Of a stretch of DNA of 64,000 nt, positions 23,601 through 34,593 are shown in pieces. The stretch's first letter is position 1. Every line of letters starts with the position of its first letter. The stretch comes from Oxytricha trifallax (Eukaryota; Ciliophora; Spirotrichea; Sporadotrichida; Oxytrichidae). The stretch lies in contig ARYC01001083.1 of the NCBI GenBank assembly GCA_000711775.1, forward strand, positions 1 to 64,000, in the 5' to 3' direction. The position numbers and the translations under genes were made by a program. The notes under the pieces are model-generated. The model worked only from the letters and a program-made list of their open reading frames with translations. It did not search any database and was not told the DNA's origin.

Positions 23601-24360
23601 AAGTTTTAAATTAAATTTAGAAAAATAATAAATCTCTTTGAATTAAATATTTATAAAATTTATATTTAAATTTGTGTTATTGAATAATTTAGAGTGCATT
23701 TTTAAATAGTCAATCATCTAACCTTCTTGAATAATCTATAATTTGTCTGTATCTGATTGTTAAAACTAAAGAATGTTTTAATGTTGCATGCATCTCTTAA
23801 TCATAATATGATCATTATTTTTAAAGTCAGATTGATAAATTTCTGCTATATCCTTCAAATAAAGTGCTTTACCATCTTCAGAAAGAATGTAATTTTATTG
23901 GAAATCCTACACTGTCTAAGGAATATAATCGCTTTGATTTTAATCTAAAAATTATTTTATAATATTTCCTGCAATTATTGTAATAATAAAATTTTTAAGA
24001 CTATTAAAAATGATTTTCAATAAAAATATTTAAAACATGCATCATAATTAATTTTAAGTTATTGCTTTAACCAACGATTATTATAAATCTAAATTGAGTT
24101 TGTTAAACGTTTGTTTTATCTTAATAAAAAATAGAATTAACATAGTATTATTTTCAATTTAGACTTATTAAATTTAATGATAAATTTATTTATATATTTT
24201 ATTAATTTCGTACTCTCTCTCAGTTAATTATTAATAAGTAATTCTTAAATATCCTTTTGCCATTTTCTATAAATTTCATCATTGATGAACTCATTTATTC
24301 ATTATACTATTAAAAACTGGTAAATTTATAATTTAACTTATTTTCATCAATGTTCTTGAT
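20615..24360 (-). CDS. Protein-kinase gene interrupted by two MITEs
   Basis: The minus strand in ciliate code gives a kinase domain. There is a glycine loop IARGGESVVYKL (23264-23300), the strand with the ATP-binding Lys DEVVIKQS split by the element at 21761-23230, ERARFSLKDLL (about 21545), a catalytic loop YYGDMKPHNLLV (about 20800-20830; Asp, Lys and Asn present, the usual His-Arg replaced by Tyr-Gly), GDLG in place of DFG (about 20755), and IKGLTLAYQD at the activation-segment end. Removing 21761-23230 with one TATGAC, 21018-21524 with one CATATT, and a 58-nt intron (20936-20993) joins these in one frame. The N-terminal part (23300-24360) is Gln/Asn-rich, with TGA breaks or frame changes near 23330-23500. 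Substrate unknown. Confidence 0.7.
20936..20993 (-). other. Candidate 58-nt intron in the kinase gene
   Basis: On the minus strand it begins GTGTTGATT and ends TATATTTAG. It contains the only TGA between the ERARFSLKDLL part and the EYYSPEKLAYYF part of the kinase. Its removal joins codons in phase 0. The length is usual for ciliate introns. The donor GTGTTG is not the common GTAAGT, so an excised segment is an alternative. Confidence 0.45.
21018..21524. mobile_element. 507-bp MITE, TGTTCTAACCGAGATAC ends, TSD CATATT
   Basis: Inverted ends TGTTCTAACCGAGATAC and GTATCTCGGTTAGAACA, flanked by CATATT on each side (21012-21017, 21525-21530). It lies inside the kinase gene. Cutting out the element with one repeat keeps the reading frame. 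Same family as 5504-6449 and 21761-23230. Confidence 0.9.
21761..23230. mobile_element. 1470-bp palindromic MITE, TGTTCCGACCGAGACCC ends, TSD TATGAC
   Basis: Arms of about 700 bases with ends TGTTCCGACCGAGACCCGTA and its complement, flanked by TATGAC (21755-21760, 23231-23236). The ends carry long C-rich runs of the CGTACCCCC type. It interrupts the kinase gene between EVV and IKQS. Its removal with one TATGAC restores the frame. The centre is occupied by a second palindrome (22171-22810). No coding capacity was recognised. Confidence 0.9.
22171..22810. mobile_element. 640-bp inner palindrome, GGGTAATGCCCCCTGCGATG ends
   Basis: Inverted ends GGGTAATGCCCCCTGCGATG and complement; the arms pair around a centre near 22490. 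It belongs to the GGGTAATGC-ended family. It sits exactly at the centre of the larger palindrome, so the flanks are inverted copies and no direct repeat can be read. Confidence 0.75.
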
Positions 24361-24545
24361 ATTCAAACATCACATGAATATTATTAATAAAATGCATAAA
24401 AATAAGATTTTGTAAATCATCTTAAATACAAATTAATCAACCACAGAAATAAATGACATAATTTTAATACATTACTAAATTTATTTAAATGTACTTTTTT
24501 AAAATTAGATTGGATGAGATTGTACATTAGCATATTATCTTAAAT
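24361..24545. other. AT-rich junction
   Basis: No gene seen; lies between the kinase N-terminal coding stretch and the next TIR element. Confidence 0.4.
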
Positions 24546-25354
24546 ACAAATCACCCTATAAAAATGTGCTACAAAACATATTTTGTACCAATTTACTAAT
24601 AAGCACACTAATGTAGAGCACAATTACTGGTTAAATGTACTAAATTAATCAAACTGTGCAAATTTTCAATTTTTACGAAATGCTTTTTTATTACTTGAAC
24701 ATAGAAAAAAAAGAAAGTGTGCAAGTGATTAGATTATTAAAACATTAAAAGATTTAAAATGAATGATAGGACATGAGTGAAGTGTAGAATACTGCACACG
24801 GGAAAAAATCAGGAGCTGCAATGCTGTATCAAAATTTATCTGATTGCTTTGGTAAAAGTAATCTTAGGATAGTGCTATATTAGGATGAATTTCGGTTTAA
24901 AAATGGGTTGCTCTTTACATGATTTCTTCAATCACCGGAGTGTGAGATCAAAGAATTGCCTCTTGCATCTCTCGGAAGTGCTTCAGCTAGCGTTCTGCGC
25001 TCACATGAGGTACTGAGAGTTAAGGCATTAAAATACTACCACCATGAGAGATTTATCTTATAGTACAGGTCAATCAAAGACATACGATGACGCTGATGCA
25101 GCAAGCATTGAAACGAGCTATAATGTTGCCTGATTACTATTCTCTCTGTATTCGTAAAGTAAAAGCACATTAATCAAATCTTCTGCTCACTATACTTTAT
25201 TCATATAAAGTTAAAAAAAGCATTTCTGACACATTTGATCACTTTTATACACTAATTCAGTAATTATCCTCTATATTAGTGTGTATATTAATATTGTTAC
25301 ATTGCTAAAAAAAATAATTGTAGTACATTTTTAAGGATGATTTGTGCTGTACAC
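24546..25354. mobile_element. 0.8-kb TIR element with a small coding cargo
   Basis: Imperfect TIRs of about 130 bases (left from CAAATCACCCTATAAAAATG, right end the complement of CAAATCATCCTTAAAAATG) enclose a GC-richer core. The core is open on the plus strand for about 105 codons (24785-25105) apart from one TGA near 24921. It reads LYQNLSDCFGKSN ... VLYQDEFRFKNG, then LPLASLGSASASVLRSHEV. A transposase fragment is possible (DEFRF could be a first DDE motif), but this is not secure. It ends right where the TBE relative begins. Confidence 0.55.
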
Positions 25355-25459
25355 CTAATAAAACCCCTTGTCCCCTTAATTAGATGTTTTAGTGATTTGA
25401 TTTTTAGTGTATAGTTTGGATCTTTTTAGGGTTTGTTGAGAAATTAGGCCAATTTGCAA

Positions 25460-26460
25460 ATGAGATATAAAAATTAGCGCAATTTAAGGTCTATTTATTA
25501 TGAGTAACATTTAGATTTACAGCTTAAGCTTAGGTGTGGTACAAGTATTAATACACTAAGTCAAAACAGTACTAATTATGCAGTAAATCAAAGTTACTAT
25601 GTAAGAGAGCACAACTGTCAGGTATCACTGCTTTTTGGATGTTTAGCATTTAAATTCTAATTCTTGAAAACATTCTGCAAAAAAATAAATGCTTTTTAGT
25701 ATAATATTGAGAATCTCAGCAACTCAAAGATTTTGAAGTATTAGTAACACTTTCCATTAGACTCGCAGCTGTGTTTTTCCATCGAAATTTTCCTGACATG
25801 AGTACCTCTCATTAGACTATAGCTAATATTTATAAAAGAAAAGGCATTACTTTCAAGATTGTCAAGAGATTGAAGAGAGTGATTGATTTTACAGCGCCAT
25901 TATATATCAATAATTTAATCTCTATAAATGATTAAATGAATAGGACTATTAATAATAACATCAAGATCATACACGCTGATGAAGCTGTCTTCACGTTCGA
26001 ACTTTTTATTAAATAGTCATGGTTCAAGAATTATCATTACATAAAGGTCTATTACTTAAAGGCAAAGGTTGCCACTCATGCAATTTTATATGGTAGTAGT
26101 GAAGATTTTAGTTTTAAATCTTATGGGATTCTCCCTTGCTCTATTAAGAGAGACAAAGTTCTTACATTAGCTTTGAGGTAAATAAATATAGTAAATGATC
26201 ATTTTATTTGCTTATAACTCTCTGTTCATAAGACTAAGGAATTTAAGAAAGATTATTAAGAGTTGTACACAACTCCTGTCTATAACATTCCTTAAAGCCG
26301 ATAGTTTAATGGAATCTAATTCTATTGGAGTTAAATATAGTCTAACTATAAAAGGCTGATGATTCATCTTATGCTTGACTTGCCCGTCGTTAGAGTTTAC
26401 AGTAGATTTGATTTAAAGCAGTTGCGTGAGATCAAGCGCAGATAAGACAACAAATTATGA
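25460..26460 (+). pseudogene. TBE 42-kDa transposase, diverged and inactive
   Basis: The start ATG is at 25460. The frame is open to a TGA at 25799, then a shifted frame is open to the TGA at 26458. Homology to the TBE transposase is clear (ANIYKRKGITFK, HADEAVFTFELFIK, SVHKTKEFKKDY, QFNGIQFYW). The first catalytic Asp (HADEAVF) remains, but the second Asp is replaced (CLQLSVH versus FVDNLSVH) and the catalytic Glu is Gln (NGIQFYW versus NGIEFYW). It therefore cannot be a working DDE enzyme. Confidence 0.8.
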
Positions 26461-26714
26461 ATGTTTGTAAATATGAGTTAGACTTAAATGAATGAATATT
26501 ATCATAATTTTAAAGAACTATTAATAGGTTCTGATTTATATTTCTTCCATCCCTCCTGTACTAGATAAGACCCGTGTTTTTTCTCTTAAATCAGCACAAT
26601 CATCGACATTCATTTCATCTGGCTTTTAGTCATCTTTATAAAGCTTCTTACACACTTCATGTATCGTCATAGTCTATGACTTTCTCTATAAGTGAAATTT
26701 TGCATTTTCTATTA

Positions 26715-27129
26715 TTGTAGGAATACATTTGAAATTGGTAAAATCATTCTAATTAAATTAATTATTATTCAAAATCTTGGCAGTTAAAGTTGGCCAATTT
26801 AAACGATCTTGAGCTTGTTTGATAGAGAATTTAAAATTAGCTGGACTTTATTATTGGCGGTACTATTTTATCTCCTCCCTTGAGTGAGATAACTTGAGTT
26901 TAATGTGAGGGTCAAATTTAATGAATTTAGATGTGTTTAATTAAAGTCGAGTTAACTCGCTCGAGGGATGAGTTAAAATAGTACCGCCAATGGTAAAGTC
27001 AAGCTAATTTTGAATTCTCTCTCGAACAAGTCCAAAATCGTTTAAATTGGCCAACTTTAACTTCCAAGATTTTGAATAATAATTAATTTAATTAGAATGA
27101 TTTTACCAATTTCAAATGTATTCCTACAA
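26715..27129. mobile_element. 415-bp MITE inside the diverged TBE, TA target
   Basis: Ends TTGTAGGAATACATTTGAAA and complement, with TA on both sides (26713-26714, 27130-27131). It is inserted in the 3' region of the 22-kDa gene of the TBE relative, which shows it is younger than that TBE copy. Internal inverted block as in 12664-13079, but with more mismatches between the arms. Confidence 0.9.
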
Positions 27130-27184
27130 TATTAGGATTATACCAGTACACACTATCCATTTAATTTTATGGATCAAAGCTTAC

Positions 27185-27745
27185 TAAAGAGGTAAAAATG
27201 TTTTTAAGCTTTCTAAGTCAAGTTTCTATAGTTAGAATATTTTGATTCATTTAATGATCATGAGCAAAAGAATATCATTTTTTGTAAGCTTCTTCATTGA
27301 TTTCTCTAAGATAATTCTCTCTTAAAAGCCAAAAATACCAAAGAAAAAACTCTTAAAAAGGTTTTATAAAGAGCTGCTTCTTGGTAGGAAGGTAAACTAC
27401 CAATTCTACTTACTTCATAGGATCCTCATAGAGATTAGTGACAGAGATCTCAGGGTAATTAGTTATTTCAATTTAATTTTGTTGTTTTCGAAGACTTTCT
27501 TCTCATCACAGAGTAATGACTTTAGTGATGATATTTTTGTGCCTTCTATGGTTGGAAAAATAAACCAACTAAGGTATTTTTTAATTATGCATTGTAGTTT
27601 TTATCATTTCAAGCATGGTATCGATAGAGATCCTCCTTGCTTCTAAATCTTGAGATCATTTCTTGAGCCTCAACCCTTTTCATTTGTTCATTGAATGATT
27701 CAATCTTTGTTCCTCTTCCTATTAATAAATTTCAAGTTTTAATTT
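27185..27745 (-). pseudogene. TBE 22-kDa gene, decayed
   Basis: Homology to the 22-kDa genes of the other TBEs is spread over several frames: MKRVEAQEMISRF and SKEDLYRY near the start, PTIEGTKISS, then NYPEISVTNLYED and YLPTKKQL. At least three frame changes separate these pieces. Function of this TBE protein is unknown. Confidence 0.7.
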
Positions 27746-28484
27746 ATAGACTTCTGGATCCTATCTTTTAAAATCATACTATTAAATATGGGGCATCTTA
27801 TAGGAGGTCAACCCTGTAAAGATACGTGGAGAAAGATAGCAGAAGCTGTAACAAACTTCAGAGATGGTGCTTCATTTTTATCAATTTAGTTCCATTAAAT
27901 TAGTTCTAAATTTGTTTAATTTTAACTAGTACTTGTACTAAATCCGCTTTATTTTAATTGGTACCAATTTAATTGTACCAAAACTCAATTAGAATCCAGT
28001 TTTAAACAAATGAGGTTTTAATAAAAAAGTTATTAAATTGTTCAAAATTTTATTGGTACCAGTACCAACCTAATTTATTTTAAATTTATGCCAAAATTAA
28101 AAATATTAAGCATGATATTAGAAAAATTAAAGTTACAAACTAAGTAAAAAATATGATTTCTACCACCTCAAAATCAAACATTACCACTGCAATATCAAAT
28201 ACTATGTATAGTTGCTATAATTAGAGAGTCTATCAAAGCTTCAAAACAGAAAAATAATTTTGAATTTAAAAAATGGAGGCTAACTTAAATTGCAAAGCTG
28301 TTTCTATTGGAGCATGATAATCATAGCTCTACTTTGGACTAAATAAAAGTCCTGAAATAATTTATGTCTAGAGGGAGTTAGAGCTTAGAGCTCAGAGCTC
28401 TTGAATATAAAGTCTCGGTTTTGATAATCAAAGTATAGACTTAGTAGTAGAGAGCAGAGATGGTATCATAGACATAATTAAAAG

Positions 28485-29470
28485 ATGTTAAGGAAGTTAA
28501 AGAATAGTTGGGATTGCAATAAAAAAGATTTTGAATGCCGGAGTGCTAAATTTTTCTCGACTAAATTTAGCTTAAAGAGGCATACTTATGAGATATTCTC
28601 TGGCAAGACCAAGGTTTATTTTAAGCATAATAAGGTTGATAGGTGGTATCTGTGCAATACTTGTATGAAGTCATTCACTCACTTAGCTAAAGTAAAGAAG
28701 CATATGCAAATGTACCACCTAAGTGAGTTCTTGATGCAAGATAAAGTTACTCAAAAACTTGTACCTGCAAAATTAAAAACCAACTCTTGTGTCTAAAAGA
28801 GACCAGTAGTAGAGACTCAAATTAAAGAAGCAAGCAATATGAACTGATGAATTATTCACGATTACTTTAATTGCATTTTCTTAAAGAGAGAGCTATGCAT
28901 ATTCCTGCACTAAATGCAGTTGATGTTAGCAGTTGTATAAAAAATTACTTGCATATAAGCATGCTAAACAAGACAAAGCTCATAGTGATTAATGAGTTCT
29001 CATAGAAGAAATATCAACTTAGTGATCTAATTAAGAACGAACAGTATTAAAATGAAATCGCTAATCAATATATGGTACTTAGAGAAACTTAAAGAAGAAA
29101 TTAGAAGAAACTACTTAATTTAGACGGTGTTATACTAGGCTTTGGTTTCATCACATTGAGGCTAGAGAAATATGAAATGAATCTGAGAGAATATCTATTT
29201 CATCATAGATACTCAGACTACTTGAATAATTTTTTCATCAGAAATGATGAAGGGTGTTAAGGACTTGCAAGAACTTAGATATGTTCATAGAGATTAAAAG
29301 CCTAAAAAGGTAATTTGAACATCAACCCAAATAAATTGGTAGTTATCTATTTTAATAGAGCTAAAAGAAAGAGAATATAACATTAGCAAGATCCTTGGGA
29401 TCCCAGGATATTTGCAATTAGAGAGAAGTGAAAATGGCTCAGTTTTAATAGATGCTTGGTCAGTAGTAGT
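28485..29470 (+). pseudogene. TBE 57-kDa zinc-finger/kinase gene, decayed
   Basis: The zinc-finger part is open from ATG 28485 to a TGA at about 28845. The first finger is degenerate; the second has CNTCMKSFTHLAKVKKHM. Downstream is a kinase-like remnant (about 29130-29320) with RYVHRDQKPKK, where the usual HRDLKPEN pattern has lost residues. Multiple breaks. Confidence 0.7.
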
Positions 29471-29879
29471 GCAGTAATATTAGATTGTGATATGTAAAGT
29501 ATATCTTAATTTTATACTAAGTATGAAAGCAATCAATTATTTTAGCTAAGAAACACAAAAATAAAAGATGTCACGAATAATTTAAAAGCATAGTAATTAT
29601 GATATTATTGAGATCTCCAAACTATTCTCGGTAAACATAAGATGACATAATTGACTATCTAGCAAGAGAGAGCAAGATTCAAGAGGACAACAAAGACAAG
29701 TAAATAATATTCGTTAGATCTAAATAGACTAATATTCTTTAAATAAACATTAAATTCACATAATACCTGCGTTTTCTCTGCTAACTCGAATATGACCTCA
29801 ACTATATCCAATAAATCAATCACAAAAATATATAATTTAGATTTGGGGTTTTTAATGCACTAATGTACAATTAATCCAA

Positions 29880-30437
29880 TTTTGATTTTTAAATTATTTG
29901 TATTTAAAAAAGATTTATACTTTGCTATTTTTATGTATTTTATTAATAATATAAAATATAACATTAATTTTTGATCAAGAGCTTAAGTATGGATTGCTGT
30001 GGTATTTGAAGTTATGTATTTATTATAAGAAATATCAGCCTGCATAAGAACTTATGGCATTATATAAAAATATTGTAATTTCTAAAGATATCTAGAGTAT
30101 TTATATAAATAAATCATCTCTGTTGGCGCATAATAGTTATCATCATCACTATTTTAATCTTCATCATTGAAAATATAATTATAAAACTATAAATAAAAAT
30201 TAAGACAATAATCACTCATTGTAAAATATTAAAATTATTAAAATAATATTGATTTCTTATATTTGAATTAAGTTTGAGACTGCTTAATTTTTATTTATCA
30301 CAAATGTTCCATCTTATTTCCTCTAAAAAGTAACTGTTGATTGATTTTTCTTGTTTAGAATATAAAATTATAAGACTTAATTATAATTTTTAATCTTATA
30401 TTTTCCTTGTTAAAAGGCTACATATAATCCAAAATAT
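29880..30437 (-). CDS. 3' part of the DPY-30-like gene, partial copy
   Basis: Minus-strand ciliate-code reading includes DYMQPFNKENIRLKI just left of the element at 30438, and an acidic stretch SDDDNYYAPTEMIY at 30105-30170, matching the window start. The frame joins the gene segment at 35066-35146 if the 30438-35065 element is removed. A TGA after NKMEHL (about 30300) interrupts it. Function unknown. Confidence 0.4.
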
Positions 30438-30761
30438 GGGTATTGTTTCCTAATAGACAACATAAATTTTAAAACAAAAATTTTTCATTTTTTTAAACCT
30501 TTCCAAATATCAAAATTAATTAATTTATTATGCCAAGCAGATTTTCAATAATAAATCTGATTATCTAATGAACCAATAATTATATATTTGAAACAAAATT
30601 AGAATAATAAAAATGATTAAATACAGAAAAATTCATCTTAAAATATTTGTAATTTCTAAATGATTTTTTATCAAATTGATTTGAAACCCCAAAACCCCTT
30701 AATGAGGTTTATAAGTGCTTTGATTTGTAGGGAATTTGTTTGGGGTTGGGTTATAAATTAA

Positions 30762-31823
30762 ATGCGAGACAAAAATATCAAGCTTTTGGGGTCTATTTAT
30801 GATGAAGATTATCTAGATTTAGTGTTTAAACTGCGATATGGATGAGATATATACAGTGAATAAGTCAAACCAGTTCTGAACTATAAGTCTATTGCAATGC
30901 TCTTAAAGCGTAGTCCATCAACTGTTCGCTCTCACTGCTTGAAAGCTGTGTAATTAAAGCAACAATAGCTGAATTCTTAGCCTAAGAGGAAGTCAAAGTT
31001 TCTTTAGAAGCATATTGACTATCTTATTAATGAAAAAACTTTGAAGTATTGGGCTCACTTCTCTCTCGACTAACGAGCTATTATGTTTCACCGCCAGTTC
31101 CCTGAGTTGAAGATCTCTGCATAATCTGTTGCAAACATTTATAAACGAAACGGTATCTCTTATAAAGGTGTAAATCGTATCAAGAGAGTAATTGATTTCA
31201 CTCTGCCATTTTACAACAACAACTTAAATTATATTTATAATTAAATGCAGAGAGCCTAATAGAATAATATTAAGTTTATTCATGCTGACGAGGCTGTGTT
31301 TACCTTCAACACTTTCATCTAGAAGTCTTGGTATAAGAGGCATAGTAATATAGAAGTATATGACTAGAAAGTCAAGGTATAAACAATGGCAATTCTTGGA
31401 GGTATTAGCGAGGATGCTGGTTTAGAAACTTATGTTATTCATCCTCGCTCTATTAAGACAGAGCAGTATATTAAGTTCTTAGAGCAGCTGAGAGAGAAGT
31501 ACCCTGAATAAGAGATTATACTGTTTGTTGATAATCTTTCAGTTCATAAGACAAAAGATACAAGGAAGAGTTATGAACAACTTAGAATAACGCCAGTGTT
31601 CAACGTACCTTACAGTCCATAGTTTAATGGAATTGAATTCTACTGGGGTATACTAAAAGGTCATTACAAGAAACTGCTGCTATACCACTTGATGCATGAC
31701 CTACCTATCGATACAGTAGACTTATTACAAGCTCAGCGAAGAGCAGATAATTAATTTGCTTAAAAGTGTGCTAAATAAGGGAGAGTGAATGTATTTAAAT
31801 AAGTTTTGTAGTTAAGTCAATGA
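30762..31823 (+). pseudogene. TBE 42-kDa transposase with one internal TGA
   Basis: ATG at 30762; 353 codons to TGA 31821-31823 with TAA/TAG as Gln. DDE family of the Tc1/mariner-IS630 superfamily: IHADEAVFTFNTF (first Asp), LFVDNLSVHKTKD (second Asp), PYSPQFNGIEFYWG (Glu). A TGA at 30843-30845 (codon 28) stands where the TBE at 50333 has TGT (Cys), so this copy has lost its full-length product unless a later start is used. In Oxytricha, TBE transposases act in genome rearrangement; that role here is inference. Confidence 0.85.
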
Positions 31824-31829
31824 ATATAT

Positions 31830-32618
31830 AAGTCCCTTTTAAAATTCTTAAGAGGGAGCTGGCTTCTCTTTCTTTTCTTCCTCTTAAGGCTGCTTGGCCT
31901 AGGTTTCTTCTCTTGCTGCCAGCTCCAGCATCTATGTTCATTGACTGTGGCGGCTAATTATTTGAATAAATTCTCTTGCTAACTTCTTAATTTTTCTGCG
32001 ACTTTCGCTCTCTGTAAATCTTGCTCTATTCATTCATCAAGAAGATGTCAGTACCAGATTTTTCTAAATAGTTAAGCTACAAATCTTACTTGAAATATAA
32101 GGGTGCTTCGGCAGCTCTGATAGCCAGCTCTCACTTATCTTGATCCCTTTTTGTCCTTATCTTCTGAAGAGATGATGTACCTTTTCTTATTAGATTCTTG
32201 AAAAATTTCTTTCAAGTAATCACCTTTAATTGTAGCAAGTATACCAAAGAAATAGTTTCTTTATGGTAGTTTATTTGACAACTGCTTCTTAGTAGGCAGG
32301 TGATGCGAAACCTCTTGATCATTCATTGCATCGTCATACAAATTAGTCACTGAGATTTCTTGATAATTTGGAATCTCTGCAAACTTTACATCTTAAGTTT
32401 TCAATGCTTTCTTCTCTTCGCAGAGTATCACTCTTAGAAATGAAATTTTAGTACTATCCATCGTTGGCAGGAACAAACCAACTACATAATCAAGATTAGT
32501 CGCAATAAGTTCCTTACCTTGTTGCATCAGGTAGCGGTGTAAATCCTCCTTGCTTCTTAATCTTTGAATCAATTATTTTCCTTGCACTCTTTTCATTGCA
32601 TCATTACTTTGACTCCAT
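31830..32618 (-). pseudogene. TBE 22-kDa gene, frameshifted
   Basis: Starts at ATG 32616-32618 (MES). The frame changes within the first few codons and then reads NDAMKRVQGKQLIQRL, VVGLFLPTMDSTKISF, NYQEISVTNLYDDAM and LPTKKQLSNKLPQ, with a second shift near SSEDKDK. The C-terminus is strongly basic (GSKRRN, RGRKERE) and overlaps the tail of the transposase gene tail-to-tail. Function of this TBE protein is unknown; a nucleic-acid-binding role is only suggested by the charge. Confidence 0.8.
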
Positions 32619-32825
32619 CTTGTTTACAGATCTAGGAAAGGATATTTAAATTTAAGTTTATTTATTTCAATTATATACCTCAGTAAAACCTACTATTAAA
32701 TATGGGCATCCTATAGGAGGTCAACCTCTAAGAAGGATATGGAGAAGGTTTTGAGAACTGGTTTCAAACTTGAGAGATTGATATCAATTTCTACTGTTAT
32801 AGTTCCATATTTTTAAATTTAAATT

Positions 32826-32990
32826 GGTACGTACTTAATTAGGAGCAGCTCCTAAAATGCTAGTACTTAATTAGGAGCATTAATTAAAGCTAGTACTTAA
32901 TTAGGAGCACCCTAATTTTAATCATAAAATCACAAAATACCTCCTAAAGCAGTACTTACTTAATTAGGTGCACCTCCTAAATCGGTACGA
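32826..32990. promoter_or_regulatory. Repeats between the divergent 22-kDa and 57-kDa genes
   Basis: The block has at least four copies of TACTTAATTAGGAGC-like units, in near-direct array with inverted halves (GAGCAGCTCCTAA, GGTGCACCTCC). It lies between two divergently transcribed TBE genes. An equivalent block occurs at 52095-52265 and a variant (TTTGAACTTAATTTGGAGGA) at 62325-62485. The position suggests a shared promoter or protein-binding array; this is inference. Confidence 0.5.
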
Positions 32991-33183
32991 ACTATAATCA
33001 ACTTATTATTGAAATTAAAAATGGTTACTTCCTAACCCAAATGTAGAGCTGGATCGTCTCTTAACACTCATATTTTTTCTCTAATACTCTAAAAACTTCC
33101 CTTGAAACTTGTAGGCTTGCAAAGCTCTCATATAAGCTCTCAGTTATAGAGGCAGTTTTATAATTTTAAATTCAAATTTAAAT

Positions 33184-34593
33184 ATGAGCGCTAACATTTT
33201 AAGAAAAACAACAGCCCTTCCATCAAACTAAATGAGACTTACCTTTGGCAGCAATAAAAAGTGTGATAGCTGTGAGATGAACTCTCATAAAGAACTACCA
33301 GAGCTATCACTTGAGGTCTCTGTTATTAAAATAGAAATTAATAATAGAAAATAAATGGCAAACAAGTGTGTGGGAGACAGAGAGGAGGAGAAAGGTAATA
33401 ATGAAATTCCTATACAAACTAAAGAGGTTGAAGTCTATTTTTGTGAGTTATGTGAGAGAGATTTTGCTCATAAATCAAGCTGGTACAGACATATGAAGGA
33501 GCATAGAGAAGCCAAGCCCACTGTATACTTAAAGCATGATAAAATAGATGGAAAGTATGACTGCTTTGAGTGCCATAAGCAATACTCTCATACAAAAGAC
33601 TTGAAGAAGCATCTATTAAAAGCTCACAAGAAAGATATAGAAGCTGAGAATCGTGAAGTTGAGCTGAAGCTTCTAAACGAAAGAAAAGCGAGGGAATATT
33701 CTAAGGTCGTAGTACCTGAATAAGCTTGAGAGTTAGAGTACGTTAAGAAGGCACGCAACCAACTGACCTCTGAAATAACAAAAATTATGATCAAGATTAA
33801 ATACAATAAAATACCAGTTCTTGCTTAAATTGACCTAGATACTTCTCTTTAAAGCTACCTTATATTAGAAAACTCTTTTGATAAGAAAGTATTCAATGAT
33901 TATTAAAACGCATACAAGGTGTATCCCTTCAACTATATCTTAAGTGATGATAAATATTAAATGGAGTTTACAAATGAGTATCAAGTACTCACTCAAGCAA
34001 AGTTTAAAGAGTGTAGTTATTTAATCAAGCTTAATGCTATTTTCCTTGCAAAAGATCATGTTGCTTTTAGACTCCCACTCTATGAAATGACTCTAAGAAA
34101 TTTCATAACAGATCAAAGGAATCATAAGTAACTTGGATAAATAGCAACTCAGACCATAGAAGGTATTAAATAGCTTCACAAGTTAGAGTTTGTTCACAGA
34201 GATTTGAAGCCAGAAAATATAATGATAAACATTTCTCCAGTAAGAGTAGCAATAATCGATTTCAACAGATCCTAAAGAGTAGAAGGATCAGGGTCTGGAA
34301 CTGGAATGGAAACTCCAGGCTATTATCCAGATAGAAAAGACTGGAGAGGTGGTGATTATTAGTGGGATGTAAGGGATTTAGCAGCAATAATAATAGAGTG
34401 CGATATGCTTCGCACCGATTACTACTCTACAAGATGCGAGAAAGATGCTAAGCAAAGGATAAAGCAATTTATAGAAAGAAACAGAGCCTCTCAACCAATG
34501 AAGCAAAAGGCAGAGTCAATAATAATAAAACCAAACTCAAGATCAGACATATCAATAGAGTAGATAGAGTGTGATTAAGTAAGATAAACTTGA
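33184..34593 (+). pseudogene. TBE 57-kDa zinc-finger/kinase gene, one TGA
   Basis: Starts at ATG 33184 (MSANILRKT; the same start is seen in the TBEs at 50333 and 60508) and runs 469 codons to TGA 34591. Two C2H2 fingers: CELCERDFAHKSSWYRHMKEH and CFECHKQYSHTKDLKKHL. A kinase-like domain follows: FVHRDLKPENIMI (catalytic loop complete), IIDFNRS (DFN for DFG), GMETPGYYPDR (activation-segment end), WDVRDLAAI. A TGA at 33727-33729 (codon 182), between the fingers and the kinase part, is absent from the other TBEs, so this copy would make only the finger half. Confidence 0.88.

Larger units (their letters stand above)
25359..29853 (+). mobile_element. Diverged TBE-family transposon with a nested MITE
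   Basis: Degenerate telomere-like ends (AAACCCCTTGTCCCC at left; ATTTGGGGTTTTTAA at right) bracket the three TBE genes in the usual order and orientation: transposase (+), 22-kDa (-), 57-kDa (+). The length is about 4.08 kb after removing the 415-bp MITE. All three genes are broken and much more diverged than in the other TBEs, so this is an old insertion or another TBE subfamily. It sits between the kinase locus and the repeat-unit gene on its right. Confidence 0.8.

Noticed and set aside
30682-30700. C4A4 runs as real telomeres of macronuclear chromosomes
   Set aside because: They are inside the contig, paired with the matching inverted end 4.07 kb away, flanked by ATT repeats and contain TBE genes.
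30843-30845. Reading TGA as Trp to rescue frames
   Set aside because: The TBE sister has Cys at this place, long genes end in TGA (53249, 34591, 63472), and TAA/TAG as Gln with TGA as stop explains most of the data.
32826-32990. CRISPR-like spaced repeats
   Set aside because: Units are short, degenerate and partly inverted, spacers are not unique, and the host is a eukaryote.
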